Part shown: one piece after another, positions 1 through 7,936 of the stretch | Numbering within the stretch: the stretch's first letter is position 1 | Layout of the letters: the number at the start of each line of letters is the position of its first letter | Source: Arthrobacter ramosus | Lineage (GTDB): Bacteria > Actinomycetota > Actinomycetes > Actinomycetales > Micrococcaceae | Direction: 5' to 3' | NCBI RefSeq assembly: GCF_039535095.1 | Contig: NZ_BAAAWN010000001.1 | Location: forward strand, 992,001-1,056,000 | Length of the DNA: 64,000 nt | Notes under the pieces: generated by a model | What the model was told of the DNA's origin: nothing | The model's input: the letters and a program-made list of their open reading frames with translations, nothing else | Databases searched by the model: none | Translations under genes and position numbers: made by a program

Positions 1-655
1 TAGTGTCCGGGCCGGTGGGGCAATAGCCGGCGATGTAGCACGGGCCGCCGTAGGTGAGGTCGGTGCGGACCACGTCCTCGGGCCGTTCCACGAAGGCACG
101 CCAGATCCCCATGCCGGTGGCAACAGGCTCGACGTTGATGCCGATCCCGCGGCGGACCGCCGAGTGCAGTCCGTCCGCACCGATGAGGAGGTCGTAGCCG
201 TGGCTGGCGCCGTCGGCCGTGTGGACGGTGACGGAACCGCCGACGTCCGTCACACCCGAGACGGTCTTGCCGTAGCTGATGGCCGCCCCCGCCTGCAAGG
301 CGCGTTCCCGGAGGATGGCGGTGAGCTCGGGGCGGTACATCCCGAGAGTGGCCGGCAGGTCGTCGCCGCCGGTCCGGATGTCCTCGAGCACGGCAAGGAC
401 GGTTCCCTCCGGGTCGGGGGCGCGCAGGCCCAGCGTGCTGAAAGCGAAACCTTTTTCCTCGATCCGGTCCCAGACACCGAGCTGCCGGAAGATCCGCAGG
501 GCGTTCCCCTGCAGGGTGATCCCCGAACCAAGGGTCTGCGGTTCGTCGGCCCTTTCCAGGATCTCTACCTCGACGCCGGCATCTGCCAGCAGGATGGCTG
601 CGGTCAGTCCCGCGGCTCCCGCTCCGACGATTCCGACTTTCTGTACTGCTGCCAT
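1..655 (-). CDS. FAD-dependent aromatic monooxygenase (C-terminus outside window)
   Basis: Reads from an ATG at 655 to the window edge without a stop, about 218 residues. The N-terminus has the Rossmann dinucleotide motif (VGIVGAGAAGLTAA) and a following acidic/arginine strand end (EILERA), as in class A flavoprotein hydroxylases that add one oxygen to a phenolic ring using NAD(P)H. A second GADG-type FAD segment (LLIGADGLHSAVRR) is visible near residue 175. It is the last gene of the minus-strand aromatic operon, 63 bp after the cyclase. The hydroxylase family is clear; the substrate is not. Confidence 0.88.
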   Translation of the reverse strand, partial: MAAVQKVGIVGAGAAGLTAAILLADAGVEVEILERADEPQTLGSGITLQGNALRIFRQLGVWDRIEEKGFAFSTLGLRAPDPEGTVLAVLEDIRTGGDDLPATLGMYRPELTAILRERALQAGAAISYGKTVSGVTDVGGSVTVHTADGASHGYDLLIGADGLHSAVRRGIGINVEPVATGMGIWRAFVERPEDVVRTDLTYGGPCYIAGYCPTGPDT

Positions 656-718
656 CTGGAACTCCTTTGTAGTGACGGCGGAATGTGTTGATGATGCGAC
701 GATGCCGCCGCGGGCCTG

Positions 719-1729
719 CTACCTCAATGCGATCGGGTTCACCGGGGAGCCTACCGCTCCGGTGATGGGAAGCGGTGCCGCGGTCAGCAGGAAGTCATAC
801 CTGCCGTCCTCTGCGCAGGCTACGGCGAGGCCGTCCGGGTCCCACATCTCGCCCAGGAACAGTCCAAGGTTCGGGATGGCGATCTGGTGCAGCGGTTGGA
901 AAGCGGCGTCGAATTCGTTGGGCCGTACTTCGAAGCCCCACGTGTCGGTGGCGATGCCGGCGATTTCGCTGCGGTGCAGCCACGGAGCAGTGCCGAACGA
1001 CAGGCCCGGAGCGGACCCTCCGGCATAGTCGCCCCAGCCGTCGCGCCGTACACGGGTGTACTGGCCGGTGCGTACCACCACGATGTCCCCGTGTCCCACA
1101 CGGGAACTGGGCCCTTGCAGTTCAATGGTGCGTTCGAGGTGCTCCACGGTGATGGCGAATCCGTCCGGCAGTTCGCCGTCGGCCAGCCCGAGTTCCGGGC
1201 CGAGTGCCCTTCCCACGTCCAGCAGCACTCCGCGGCTGATGATCTTCGCCGACGCAGTTTCGATACCTGTGACCAAATCCCCTTCGGAGGTGACGACGTC
1301 CCCGGCGGCCCGGCCGTTCCACGCCTTGGCACGGTCGAAGATATGGCCCAGGCCATCCCATTGTGTGGAGCATTGCAGCGGCATGGCTATTACGTCGTCG
1401 GCACCGCCGAAGCCATGCGGGAAACCCTGGTTGCCGCGTTCGGCATCGACTCCCGTGTCCGTCATGGTGTGCACGGGGTTGGTACGGCGGCGCCAGCCCT
1501 TCTGCGGGCCGTTGGTGTCGAACGGCTGGGAGAGGGAGAACGCTTCCCCGGTGCGCACCAGGGAGGCGGCCTCCACACGCTTGGCGGCGTCGATGAAATT
1601 GAGCGTGCCCAGAACGTCGTCGTCGCCCCAGCGTCCCCAGTTGTTGTGCGCCTCGGCCATGGCAGCGATGCTGCCCATGGCGTCCGCGCGGTTGATGAGG
1701 GACGTTGCCCTCCCGGTTTGGCTGGTCAC
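719..1729 (-). CDS. Cyclase-family (kynurenine formamidase-like) hydrolase
   Basis: 336 residues from a GTG whose last bases overlap the stop of the upstream hydrolase (GTGA at 1726-1729), so translation is probably coupled. The metal-site region reads CSTQWDGLGH, the variant form of the HxGTHxDxPxH motif of the Cyclase family (PF04199). Large bacterial cyclase-family proteins of this kind sit in aromatic and ring-cleavage clusters and hydrolyse amide, lactone or enol-type intermediates. Context between a ring-cleavage dioxygenase, an FAH-family hydrolase and a hydroxylase fits such a role. Exact reaction unknown. Confidence 0.82.
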   Translation of the reverse strand: MTSQTGRATSLINRADAMGSIAAMAEAHNNWGRWGDDDVLGTLNFIDAAKRVEAASLVRTGEAFSLSQPFDTNGPQKGWRRRTNPVHTMTDTGVDAERGNQGFPHGFGGADDVIAMPLQCSTQWDGLGHIFDRAKAWNGRAAGDVVTSEGDLVTGIETASAKIISRGVLLDVGRALGPELGLADGELPDGFAITVEHLERTIELQGPSSRVGHGDIVVVRTGQYTRVRRDGWGDYAGGSAPGLSFGTAPWLHRSEIAGIATDTWGFEVRPNEFDAAFQPLHQIAIPNLGLFLGEMWDPDGLAVACAEDGRYDFLLTAAPLPITGAVGSPVNPIALR

Positions 1730-2688
1730 TGCTGGCCGCTTTCGGTCGGTTCCTCGTCCTTGCAGTGTATGAGCTGGGTGCCCAGGCCGGTGATGGTTCC
1801 TTCCATGACGTCGCCGTCCTTAAGCAGCCTGCCCCAGTGGGCGCCGTTCCCGGCGGGGCTGCCGGTCAGGACCAGGTCGCCGGGGCGCAGCGGGATGATC
1901 TGGGAGGCTTCGCTGACCAGCTTGGCCACGCCGAAGATCATGTCATGCGTGGACTCGTCCTGCATGGCTTTGCCGTTGAGCTTCAAGGTCACCTGGACGT
2001 CTTGGGGGTTGCCGAAGAACTTCGCAGGTAGCAGAAGCGGACCGGTAGGCAGGAATCCCGGGGCGTTCTTGGCGCGGTACCAGTCTGTGCCAATCTCAGG
2101 CATGTCCTTGCGGAAGACGTACTCTCGGGTGGTGATGTCGTTGACCATCGTGTAGCCGAAGACATGCTCGAGCGCTTCTTCCGGGCTGACGCGGAAGGCC
2201 TCCTTGCCGATGACGGCCGCCAGTTCCAGCTCCCAGTCATGGGAGTTGGAGTAGGCCGGCAGAACGAGATCATCCGTTGCCGAGGCGATGGCGGTGGGAA
2301 GCCCGATAAAGAAATACGGCGTCCCCTCGCCGGCGCGGGCGTCCATCATGGCCGCCGTTTTGGCGCGAACTTCTGCTTCATCCTCGCCGGGCCCACGATG
2401 CGCAGCGGCGAGGTCGATTACGTGTTTACGGTAGTTGGCGCCTGCCTGGAGCACCTGGACGGGTTCCACCGGGGCGAGGACCTCTACGTCGGACACTGCG
2501 AGGCCGGTTAGCCCATCGACGGAGGCCGCGAGGGCATCCAACTGCCCCTCCGTGGTGTCCCAGTGCCGGATCAGCGTATTGATGTCCTCCCCCAAGGCCA
2601 GGACGCGGTCTCCCACCAGAAGGCCGGTCTGCACTTTGGCCGCGCCAACCTCCTGGAAACGGATCAGCGCATATGTTGGCTGTGCCAT
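1726..2688 (-). CDS. Fumarylacetoacetate hydrolase family protein
   Basis: 320 residues, ATG at 2688. The C-terminal two thirds carry the FAH fold signature: an acidic metal site in the SHDWELELAAVIG stretch, then GYTMVNDITTREY and the late segment PGDLVLTGSPAG. The family includes 2-hydroxyhepta-2,4-diene-dioate hydratases/isomerases, acylpyruvases and fumarylpyruvate hydrolases that act after ring cleavage and need Mg or Mn. It lies 49 bp downstream of the dioxygenase and overlaps the cyclase by 4 bp, so it very probably processes the ring-cleavage product. Confidence 0.9.
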   Translation of the reverse strand: MAQPTYALIRFQEVGAAKVQTGLLVGDRVLALGEDINTLIRHWDTTEGQLDALAASVDGLTGLAVSDVEVLAPVEPVQVLQAGANYRKHVIDLAAAHRGPGEDEAEVRAKTAAMMDARAGEGTPYFFIGLPTAIASATDDLVLPAYSNSHDWELELAAVIGKEAFRVSPEEALEHVFGYTMVNDITTREYVFRKDMPEIGTDWYRAKNAPGFLPTGPLLLPAKFFGNPQDVQVTLKLNGKAMQDESTHDMIFGVAKLVSEASQIIPLRPGDLVLTGSPAGNGAHWGRLLKDGDVMEGTITGLGTQLIHCKDEEPTESGQQ

Positions 2689-2737
2689 GGTCGCTAGCCT
2701 CGTCCCTGCTTTGCGTACGGGTTCAGAAGGACGTCCT

Positions 2738-3712
2738 TCATCTCGGGTGAGGCGCCTTCTTCGGTAGCAGTGAAACCCTCGGCCGGGGGAAGGACTCTGT
2801 CATCGAGTGCGGCATGGCACCGTTCTTGTAGAAGTTGTTCGAACCCTCGGAGGGCTTCCACGTGTTTGCTTCCCAGTCCGGGACGTAGTTGCGGTAACCA
2901 CCGGAGTTCAGCTCAATGCGCAGGCCGGAGGGCTCGCGGAAATAGAGGAAGTTCTGCTCGCCGACACCGTGTATTGAGGGTCCGTATTCCATCGGGGTGT
3001 CGTTTTCCATCATGACGTCCGCCGTGCGCAGGAGATCTTCCGTGGCGTCCACCCAGAAGGCAATATGGTTGACGCGGCCGGGACGGCTCGACGTATCCAG
3101 AACCACGCCGAGGTCGTGTGACTTCTCGTTCGTGGTCAGCACGGAAAAGACCGTGATCGGCGCTTCATCCAGGTCCACGAAGGCCATGACACGGAAACCG
3201 AGGGCTTCGTTGTACCACTTGGCGAACCCTCTGACGTCGGATGAGGCCACCGTGACGTGGTCCAGGAAGCGAGGAGCGGCTGCGTGGCTGGAGCGCTTTT
3301 CCGGGCGGTCAGGGTAGATCGACGCGAATTCGGGCTCGGCCACAAACCTTTCGACGTCGAAAAAGAGACGCATATGGTGGCCGTAAGGGCCGGTGAACTC
3401 GTAGGCCTTGCCGTAACCGTGCCCGCCAGCGGTCCACGTTCCCTGGACGCCGTTGGCTTCGATGCGGGCAGCGGCAGCTTCGAGTGCTGCCTGGCTGGTG
3501 GTGCGCCAGGCCATCCGGCCAAGGCTCGCTTCCTCGCCATGGGTCACAACAAGGCTGTACCGGTAGTAATCGCCCCAGCACCGCAGGTAGACATTGCCAT
3601 CCACCCGGCCGATGATCCGCATACCGAACTTCTCCTCGTAAAACCGGGCAGAAGCCTCGACATCGGGGCTGGTAATTTCGAGGTGGGCAAGATGGGAAAG
3701 GGGAGTTTCCAC
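2738..3712 (-). CDS. VOC-superfamily extradiol ring-cleavage dioxygenase
   Basis: 324 residues from a GTG at 3712 with AGAAGG eight bases upstream. Two VOC modules are present: residues 6-120 and 148-270. The second keeps the type I extradiol iron triad, His152 (DHVTVASSDV), His216 (VNHIAFWV) and Glu267 (LRIELNSG), with His248 and Tyr257 as likely catalytic residues. This family (catechol 2,3-dioxygenase and relatives) opens catechols next to the diol using Fe(II) and O2. First gene of the operon; upstream DNA to 4020 holds inverted repeats that may be its control region. Confidence 0.92.
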   Translation of the reverse strand: METPLSHLAHLEITSPDVEASARFYEEKFGMRIIGRVDGNVYLRCWGDYYRYSLVVTHGEEASLGRMAWRTTSQAALEAAAARIEANGVQGTWTAGGHGYGKAYEFTGPYGHHMRLFFDVERFVAEPEFASIYPDRPEKRSSHAAAPRFLDHVTVASSDVRGFAKWYNEALGFRVMAFVDLDEAPITVFSVLTTNEKSHDLGVVLDTSSRPGRVNHIAFWVDATEDLLRTADVMMENDTPMEYGPSIHGVGEQNFLYFREPSGLRIELNSGGYRNYVPDWEANTWKPSEGSNNFYKNGAMPHSMTESFPRPRVSLLPKKAPHPR

Positions 3713-3729
3713 GCTGAATTCCTTCTACT

Positions 3730-3839
3730 AACTATTGGCCAGGCAGGTGTTGCGAAAGGCCTCCCAATAACTGTGACTCAGCGCATGTATCTGAGGAAGG
3801 CGACCTTTTGGATGTCAGCTATCAGCCTGGCGAATAGTT
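3730..3839. repeat. Spaced 15-bp inverted repeat upstream of the aromatic operon
   Basis: AACTATTGGCCAGGC at 3730-3744 is repeated as its reverse complement at 3825-3839 with one mismatch in 15. A related half (AACTATTC...GCCTG) occurs again at 3931-3946. The left arm lies 18 bases upstream of the dioxygenase start. Repeats of this length on both sides of a promoter-sized gap suggest paired operator sites for a regulator encoded outside the window. No promoter hexamers are convincing by eye. Confidence 0.5.
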
Positions 3840-3922
3840 GGGGCGCCCGCGGGGAGCGCTGTCCCGGTACAGGCCTTGTGGTGATTGCAACCGACTCACC
3901 TTTAACTCACCTCAATCAGCAA

Positions 3923-3956
3923 CAACCAACAACTATTCATCGCCTGTCGTTGGTTG
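3923..3956. promoter_or_regulatory. Inverted repeat CAACCAAC-N18-GTTGGTTG
   Basis: A perfect 8-bp inverted repeat, CAACCAAC at 3923-3930 and GTTGGTTG at 3949-3956. It encloses an AACTATTC half-site shared with the arms at 3730 and 3839. It lies about 210 bases upstream of the dioxygenase gene in DNA with no coding frame. Possible regulator site; function is inferred from position only. Confidence 0.35.
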
Positions 3957-4024
3957 CAAAAACCCCTAGAATCCGCGAGAAAATCGCCATATTCCAGGCA
4001 ACGCTGGGCATTCAGGCATAAAGC

Positions 4025-4165
4025 GAGAATACAAACGGGCTGTTACGCCAATACTTCCCGAAAGTCGCCGACCTGAACGCCTACGGGCCCGAGGACCCCG
4101 AACACGTCGCCCAAGAACTCAACGGACGACCACGCAAAACACTGGACTGGGACACCCCAGCCGAA
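4025..4165 (+). mobile_element. IS30-family transposase, C-terminal remnant
   Basis: In frame from 4025 the sequence encodes ENTNGLLRQYFPK and then, after a variable stretch, LNGRPRKTLDWDTPAE. This is the conserved C-terminal tail of the DDE transposases of the IS30 family. No start codon, no upstream catalytic domain and no terminal inverted repeats are present, and the reading runs straight into DUF4192 remnant sequence at 4166-4168. It is a dead insertion-sequence scar of about 47 codons. Confidence 0.78.
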
Positions 4166-4167
4166 CC

Positions 4168-4755
4168 TCGACGCGGGTCCATTGCGGCCTGCCGGGAGTT
4201 TGGGCCAGCAGGATCTGTTCGATCGAGCCGTCGACGCCTTGGGATGTCTGCCATTAGTTGGTCGCGGATGGCTGCGAACTGGAAGTTTGCAATCAAAGTG
4301 ATGATCTGATCGTCGGCCGGGTAGGTTTTGGCCTCGAGAATGCCCGCCCAGAGCGTGCGCGCCTTCTCGATTGCAGTGTGGTCGTGGCGCCGCGCGATCG
4401 ATTCGATGTGAGCCTCCGCGGCATCAAAGGTCGTTGTGTCTTTTGTTGACGCTGGCAGTGTGATTCGGGGCGGTTGGTGCGATCGCGCTGCCGCGGTAGA
4501 CAAGTTCGGCGTTGATTTCGCTGGAGTCGATCATCGGCAGGGGCAGGGCGCAGTCGAGGGTGGGATCGTCGTCGTACGATGAGACTGTGTCGTAGCCGAC
4601 GGGGAGGCCGTTCTTTATGGTGATGTGCCGTTCGGCGAGTGCACCGGTCAGGGCGGCGATCACTGCCGCATGAGGCTGGGCGTGGCCGGCTGTTGTTGCA
4701 GTCGACGTGTAGACGGCAAAGAGGACACTTGTGGCATTCGTATCGTTGGCGAGAA
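4168..4755 (-). pseudogene. Truncated, frameshifted DUF4192 gene copy
   Basis: This stretch matches the middle of the intact DUF4192 gene at 11606-12643 in both protein and DNA. Matching blocks include LANDTNATS, AAVIAALTGALAER, SSEINAELVYRGS, ARTLWAGILEAK and LIANFQFAAIRDQLMADIP. The match is split between two frames (break near 4470-4490). It lacks the first about 70 residues and the last third, and its 3' side abuts the IS30 remnant. Not a functional gene; probably left after duplication and transposition. Confidence 0.85.
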
Positions 4756-5220
4756 GGTGCTGGCGGGGCAAGACGTGCGGCATCGAAGGTGGTTGAATGG
4801 GCCACTGGGAAGGCGAGGACAAGCAAGGCGATGGATCCAGGAGCAGAGGGGTCTGGCGATTCCTGTTGTTTGCAACGACAAGCTGTGGTGCCATTCCAAC
4901 CGGTCGCGTCATCCGCTGTCGGCCGCAATGGCCTGAAGAATAAAAGTGGGCCGGTCGATTCAAGAGCTCAGGCTCTGATCCACGAATACGGTCTCGCAAT
5001 CCGAGGCTTGGGAGGCGACCCGGTGAGACGTCGTCCTTTGTTGACCCTGCTAGGCCTTAAGTCTCTCGCTGCCGTGTCTTTCTACCTGCCACGTCGTTGA
5101 CTGTCTTCAACGCTTTTGCGAGACAATTTGAGCAGTTGCGCCCTATAACGAAAGCGAAGGGCATGTCGTCTTATTCTCCGGTCGTGGTTCATCGTGAGGG
5201 ACAAATCCGGAGGCTTTCGG
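4756..5220. other. Non-coding or degraded stretch
   Basis: About 465 bases between the DUF4192 remnant and the LysR gene. Open frames exist on both strands but none shows a recognisable domain, a ribosome-binding site or sensible composition. I see no repeats or RNA structure. Probably decayed insertion DNA continuing from the scar to its left. Confidence 0.4.
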
Positions 5221-6171
5221 TCACTCGGGAGGGTGAAGGCTTGTCTCTGGGGTGACGAGGCCTGAGGGATAGGCCTTGGCGGCGTGCTGGAGGGCTGTGG
5301 ATACGGCGATGATGGCAGGGCGTTTCATCGACGCGTCGCGGCCGGCGAGTAGAATCGTTCTGCTCTGCATGCCGGGGGCGGTGGGGTATTTGCGGACGTT
5401 GGGTGCGGCTCCTGCGAGGGCCAGGCCGGGTAGCACGGCCACAGCGAGGCCGGCTTCGACGAATCGCAGGTGGACAAGGACGTCCTCGGAAGCGCAGACG
5501 ACCTGTGGGTCGAAGCCGGCCTTCCTGCATTGGTTGGTCACCCAGGTTCTCGGGGCTGACTCTGCGGCCTCGACGGCCCATTTGGCGTCTGAGAGTTGGC
5601 TGATCATGTCTTTGTGCGGGTCAAGGGTTTCTGCGAGGCCAGCGTCCATGGTGAGCCACAGGGGATCTTCCAGGATCGTCGTCGTGGTGATTCCTAGCGT
5701 GGAGGGAATGGGGATGCCGGGGTAGGACTCTGCGATGACGAGGTCGTATTCGGATGAGGCGAGGGCGGGCAGTGTTGTCTCCGGTTCGCCTTGTTCGAAT
5801 TCAATGGTGAGCTGGGGGTGGAGGCGGCGGAGTTCTTCGAGGGCCTGGGGGACTATGGTGAGGGCCGCGGACTGGAACGCCGCAATCCGGACCGTGCCGC
5901 GGGGCTGTTCCATTGATGTGGAGACGTCCGCTTCGGCCCGTTCGAGCAGGTCCAGGATCTGTTCGGCATGGGCGACGAGGATCAGTCCTTGGGGCGTGAG
6001 CTGCAGGCGCCGTCCGGCTGGTTCGACCAAGGGTACGCCGACTTCCTTTTCGAGAAGACGGACCTGTTGGGAAACCGCTGATGTGCTGTAGGAGAGGGCT
6101 TCGGCTACGGCAGAGAGGGTCTTGCGGTGGTACAGCTCCCGCAAGACCCTTAATCGGACGATGTTCAGCAC
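5221..6171 (-). CDS. LysR-family transcriptional regulator
   Basis: 316 residues from a GTG at 6171. An N-terminal winged helix-turn-helix (about residues 3-60, TLSAVAEALSYSTSAVSQQVRLLEKEVG) is followed by a periplasmic-binding-protein-like effector domain (RGTVRIAAFQSAA onward). This is the usual LysR layout and length. It is the last gene after a lyase, an M20 hydrolase and RidA, all minus strand, with only 60 bp separating it from ridA. It likely controls this operon and perhaps the divergent permease at 9344. The effector is unknown, probably an amino acid or its breakdown product. Confidence 0.9.
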   Translation of the reverse strand: MLNIVRLRVLRELYHRKTLSAVAEALSYSTSAVSQQVRLLEKEVGVPLVEPAGRRLQLTPQGLILVAHAEQILDLLERAEADVSTSMEQPRGTVRIAAFQSAALTIVPQALEELRRLHPQLTIEFEQGEPETTLPALASSEYDLVIAESYPGIPIPSTLGITTTTILEDPLWLTMDAGLAETLDPHKDMISQLSDAKWAVEAAESAPRTWVTNQCRKAGFDPQVVCASEDVLVHLRFVEAGLAVAVLPGLALAGAAPNVRKYPTAPGMQSRTILLAGRDASMKRPAIIAVSTALQHAAKAYPSGLVTPETSLHPPE

Positions 6172-6231
6172 ATTCGTTCTCTCTGCCTGTTTATGGTGAT
6201 CTCATGCGTTCGATAGCAACGAGTGCCGGTG

Positions 6232-6720
6232 TCAGGAGAACTCTACGATAAGTTCCACTTCGACGGGGGCGTCCAGGGGCAGCTCGGTGACGCCGACGGC
6301 TGAGCGGGCGTGCTGGCCCTTGTCGCCGAAGACCTGGACCAGGAGGTTGCTGGCTCCGTTGATGACGGACGGCTGGCCGTTGAAGCCTGGCGCCGAGGCG
6401 ACGAAACCGACGACTTTGAGGATGCGTGCGCTGTCGAGGTCACCGTGAGTGCCGGCTGCGGCGAGTGCGTTCAGGACGCAGGTGACGGCCAGTTCGGCGG
6501 CCTCGTCGGCCGGAACCTGCGCGCCGACCTTGCCCGTGGCGGTGAGGGACCCGTCCCGGAGGGGGAGCTGGCCGGAGGTGTACACGGTGTTGCCGGTCCT
6601 GACCGCGGGCACATAGCTGGCCACTGCACCGGCGACGTCGGGAAGTTCCAGTCCCAGCTCCGCGAGCCGCTGTCGGGTCTTATGGTGGGTGAGAGTTGCT
6701 GTTTCAGTGCTCTGTGTCAT
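6232..6720 (-). CDS. ridA: RidA family enamine/imine deaminase
   Basis: 162 residues from the ATG at 6720, preceded by AAGGAAG; a longer upstream frame has no such site. The C-terminal segment HARSAVGVTELPLDAPVEVEL aligns with the RidA active-site strand, and the substrate-carboxylate-binding Arg is present. RidA hydrolyses 2-aminoacrylate and other enamines released by PLP enzymes to keto acids and ammonia. It lies 20 bp downstream of the M20 gene in an operon led by a diaminopropionate-ammonia-lyase-like PLP enzyme, a likely source of such intermediates. Confidence 0.88.
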   Translation of the reverse strand: MTQSTETATLTHHKTRQRLAELGLELPDVAGAVASYVPAVRTGNTVYTSGQLPLRDGSLTATGKVGAQVPADEAAELAVTCVLNALAAAGTHGDLDSARILKVVGFVASAPGFNGQPSVINGASNLLVQVFGDKGQHARSAVGVTELPLDAPVEVELIVEFS

Positions 6721-6740
6721 GTCTTCCTTTTTGTTTGGTG

Positions 6741-7922
6741 TCAGTTGCAGAAGTTGACGGCGGTCAGGGCGAGAATGCGGCTGACCCTGTCCAGGGAGTC
6801 CAGTTCGATCCATTCCGTTGCGGCGTGGGCGCCTCCGCCGTCGACGCCAAACAGGAGTCCGGGAATGCCGGCTTCGAGCATGAGCGCGGCATCAGTCCAG
6901 AATGGTTCGCCGCGCAGCACTGGAACCTTTCCGTTGACCGCCTCCGCCGCTGACAGTACGGACAGGACGATCGGCTCCGCGCTCGGAACCTCGAACGGGT
7001 GGCGTTCAAGGCCTCGTGCGAGGGTATAGCGGAAGTCGGGATCTGTTGCGGCAATCCCGTCGAGGATGGCCGCCAGTTCGGACTCGAAGGTGTCCGCGGA
7101 CTCGCCGGGCACCGTCCGGCGCTCCACCGAAATTGTGCACTGTGCGGGATAGCTGGAGAGCTCCTCCCCACCGCGGATCAGCGACGCATGGATGCTTCCC
7201 CGCCCGAGGATCGAGTGTGAGGGTCCGCGTTGTAGGGAGCGGGCGAGGTCATCGATCCCGGTCAGGAACCTTCCGGCCTTGGCGATCGCGTCAATGCCGA
7301 GATCCGGGCGGGAGCCATGTGCGGCGACGCCGTGGACAGTGACGTCGATCCAGGCGAATCCACGGTGTGCGATGACGATGTCCTCGTGGCTGGGCTCGGA
7401 GATGACGGCGGCGTCTGCTGTGAAATGCCGGAGGACTTCTTCGGTCCCGGCGCTGGCGAACTCCTCATCCGCGACCAGTGCAACGATGATGTCGCCCCGG
7501 TGTGGCCGGGCCGCGGCGGAGGCTGCGGCGACCATCATCGCGGCAATCCCGGCCTTCATGTCGAAGGTGCCGCGGCCGTACATGCGCCCGTCTTCGATTT
7601 TCGGTTCCAGGGGCGAGCCGTCGTATCCGGCGAGGGTGACGGTGTCGAGGTGGCCGTTGAACATCAGGGTCTTGCCGTTGCCGGTTCCCGGGGCTACCGC
7701 AACGATCGAGGGCCGGTCGGGGGTGGATTCGAGCCGGGTGATCTCGAATCCCCGGGATTCCAGCCAGGAGGCGGTGAAGGATGCGATCGCGGCTTCGCCT
7801 GCCGCTCCCGGAACGAGTCCGGGATTGACGGAGTCGATGCGCACGAGGTCCTGCAGCAGGGCTGCGGGATCTTCGATTATTGCGTGTGCGGTTTCAGGAG
7901 AGGTATTGAGGCTGTTGTTCAT
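6741..7922 (-). CDS. M20 family peptidase/deacylase (ArgE/DapE-like)
   Basis: 393 residues from the ATG at 7922; an ATG at 7940 overlapping the lyase stop (ATGA at 7937-7940) is an alternative. Zinc-site residues of the M20 family are in place: His91 and Asp93 (FNGHLDTV), Asp121 (GTFDMKAG), the Glu pair 153-154 (ADEEF), Glu176 (SEPSHED) and a late His in GGGAHAATE. A dimerisation domain sits between about 185 and 295. Enzymes of this type remove acyl groups from N-acyl amino acids or cut small peptides. In this operon it probably releases the amino acid that the lyase consumes. Confidence 0.88.
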   Translation of the reverse strand: MNNSLNTSPETAHAIIEDPAALLQDLVRIDSVNPGLVPGAAGEAAIASFTASWLESRGFEITRLESTPDRPSIVAVAPGTGNGKTLMFNGHLDTVTLAGYDGSPLEPKIEDGRMYGRGTFDMKAGIAAMMVAAASAAARPHRGDIIVALVADEEFASAGTEEVLRHFTADAAVISEPSHEDIVIAHRGFAWIDVTVHGVAAHGSRPDLGIDAIAKAGRFLTGIDDLARSLQRGPSHSILGRGSIHASLIRGGEELSSYPAQCTISVERRTVPGESADTFESELAAILDGIAATDPDFRYTLARGLERHPFEVPSAEPIVLSVLSAAEAVNGKVPVLRGEPFWTDAALMLEAGIPGLLFGVDGGGAHAATEWIELDSLDRVSRILALTAVNFCN

Positions 7923-7936
7923 CGGTATTGCTTCTT

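Noticed and set aside
4639..5100. 153-codon plus-strand frame beside the DUF4192 remnant
   Set aside because: Its first part is antisense to the DUF4192 pseudogene and the rest shows no family or start signal.
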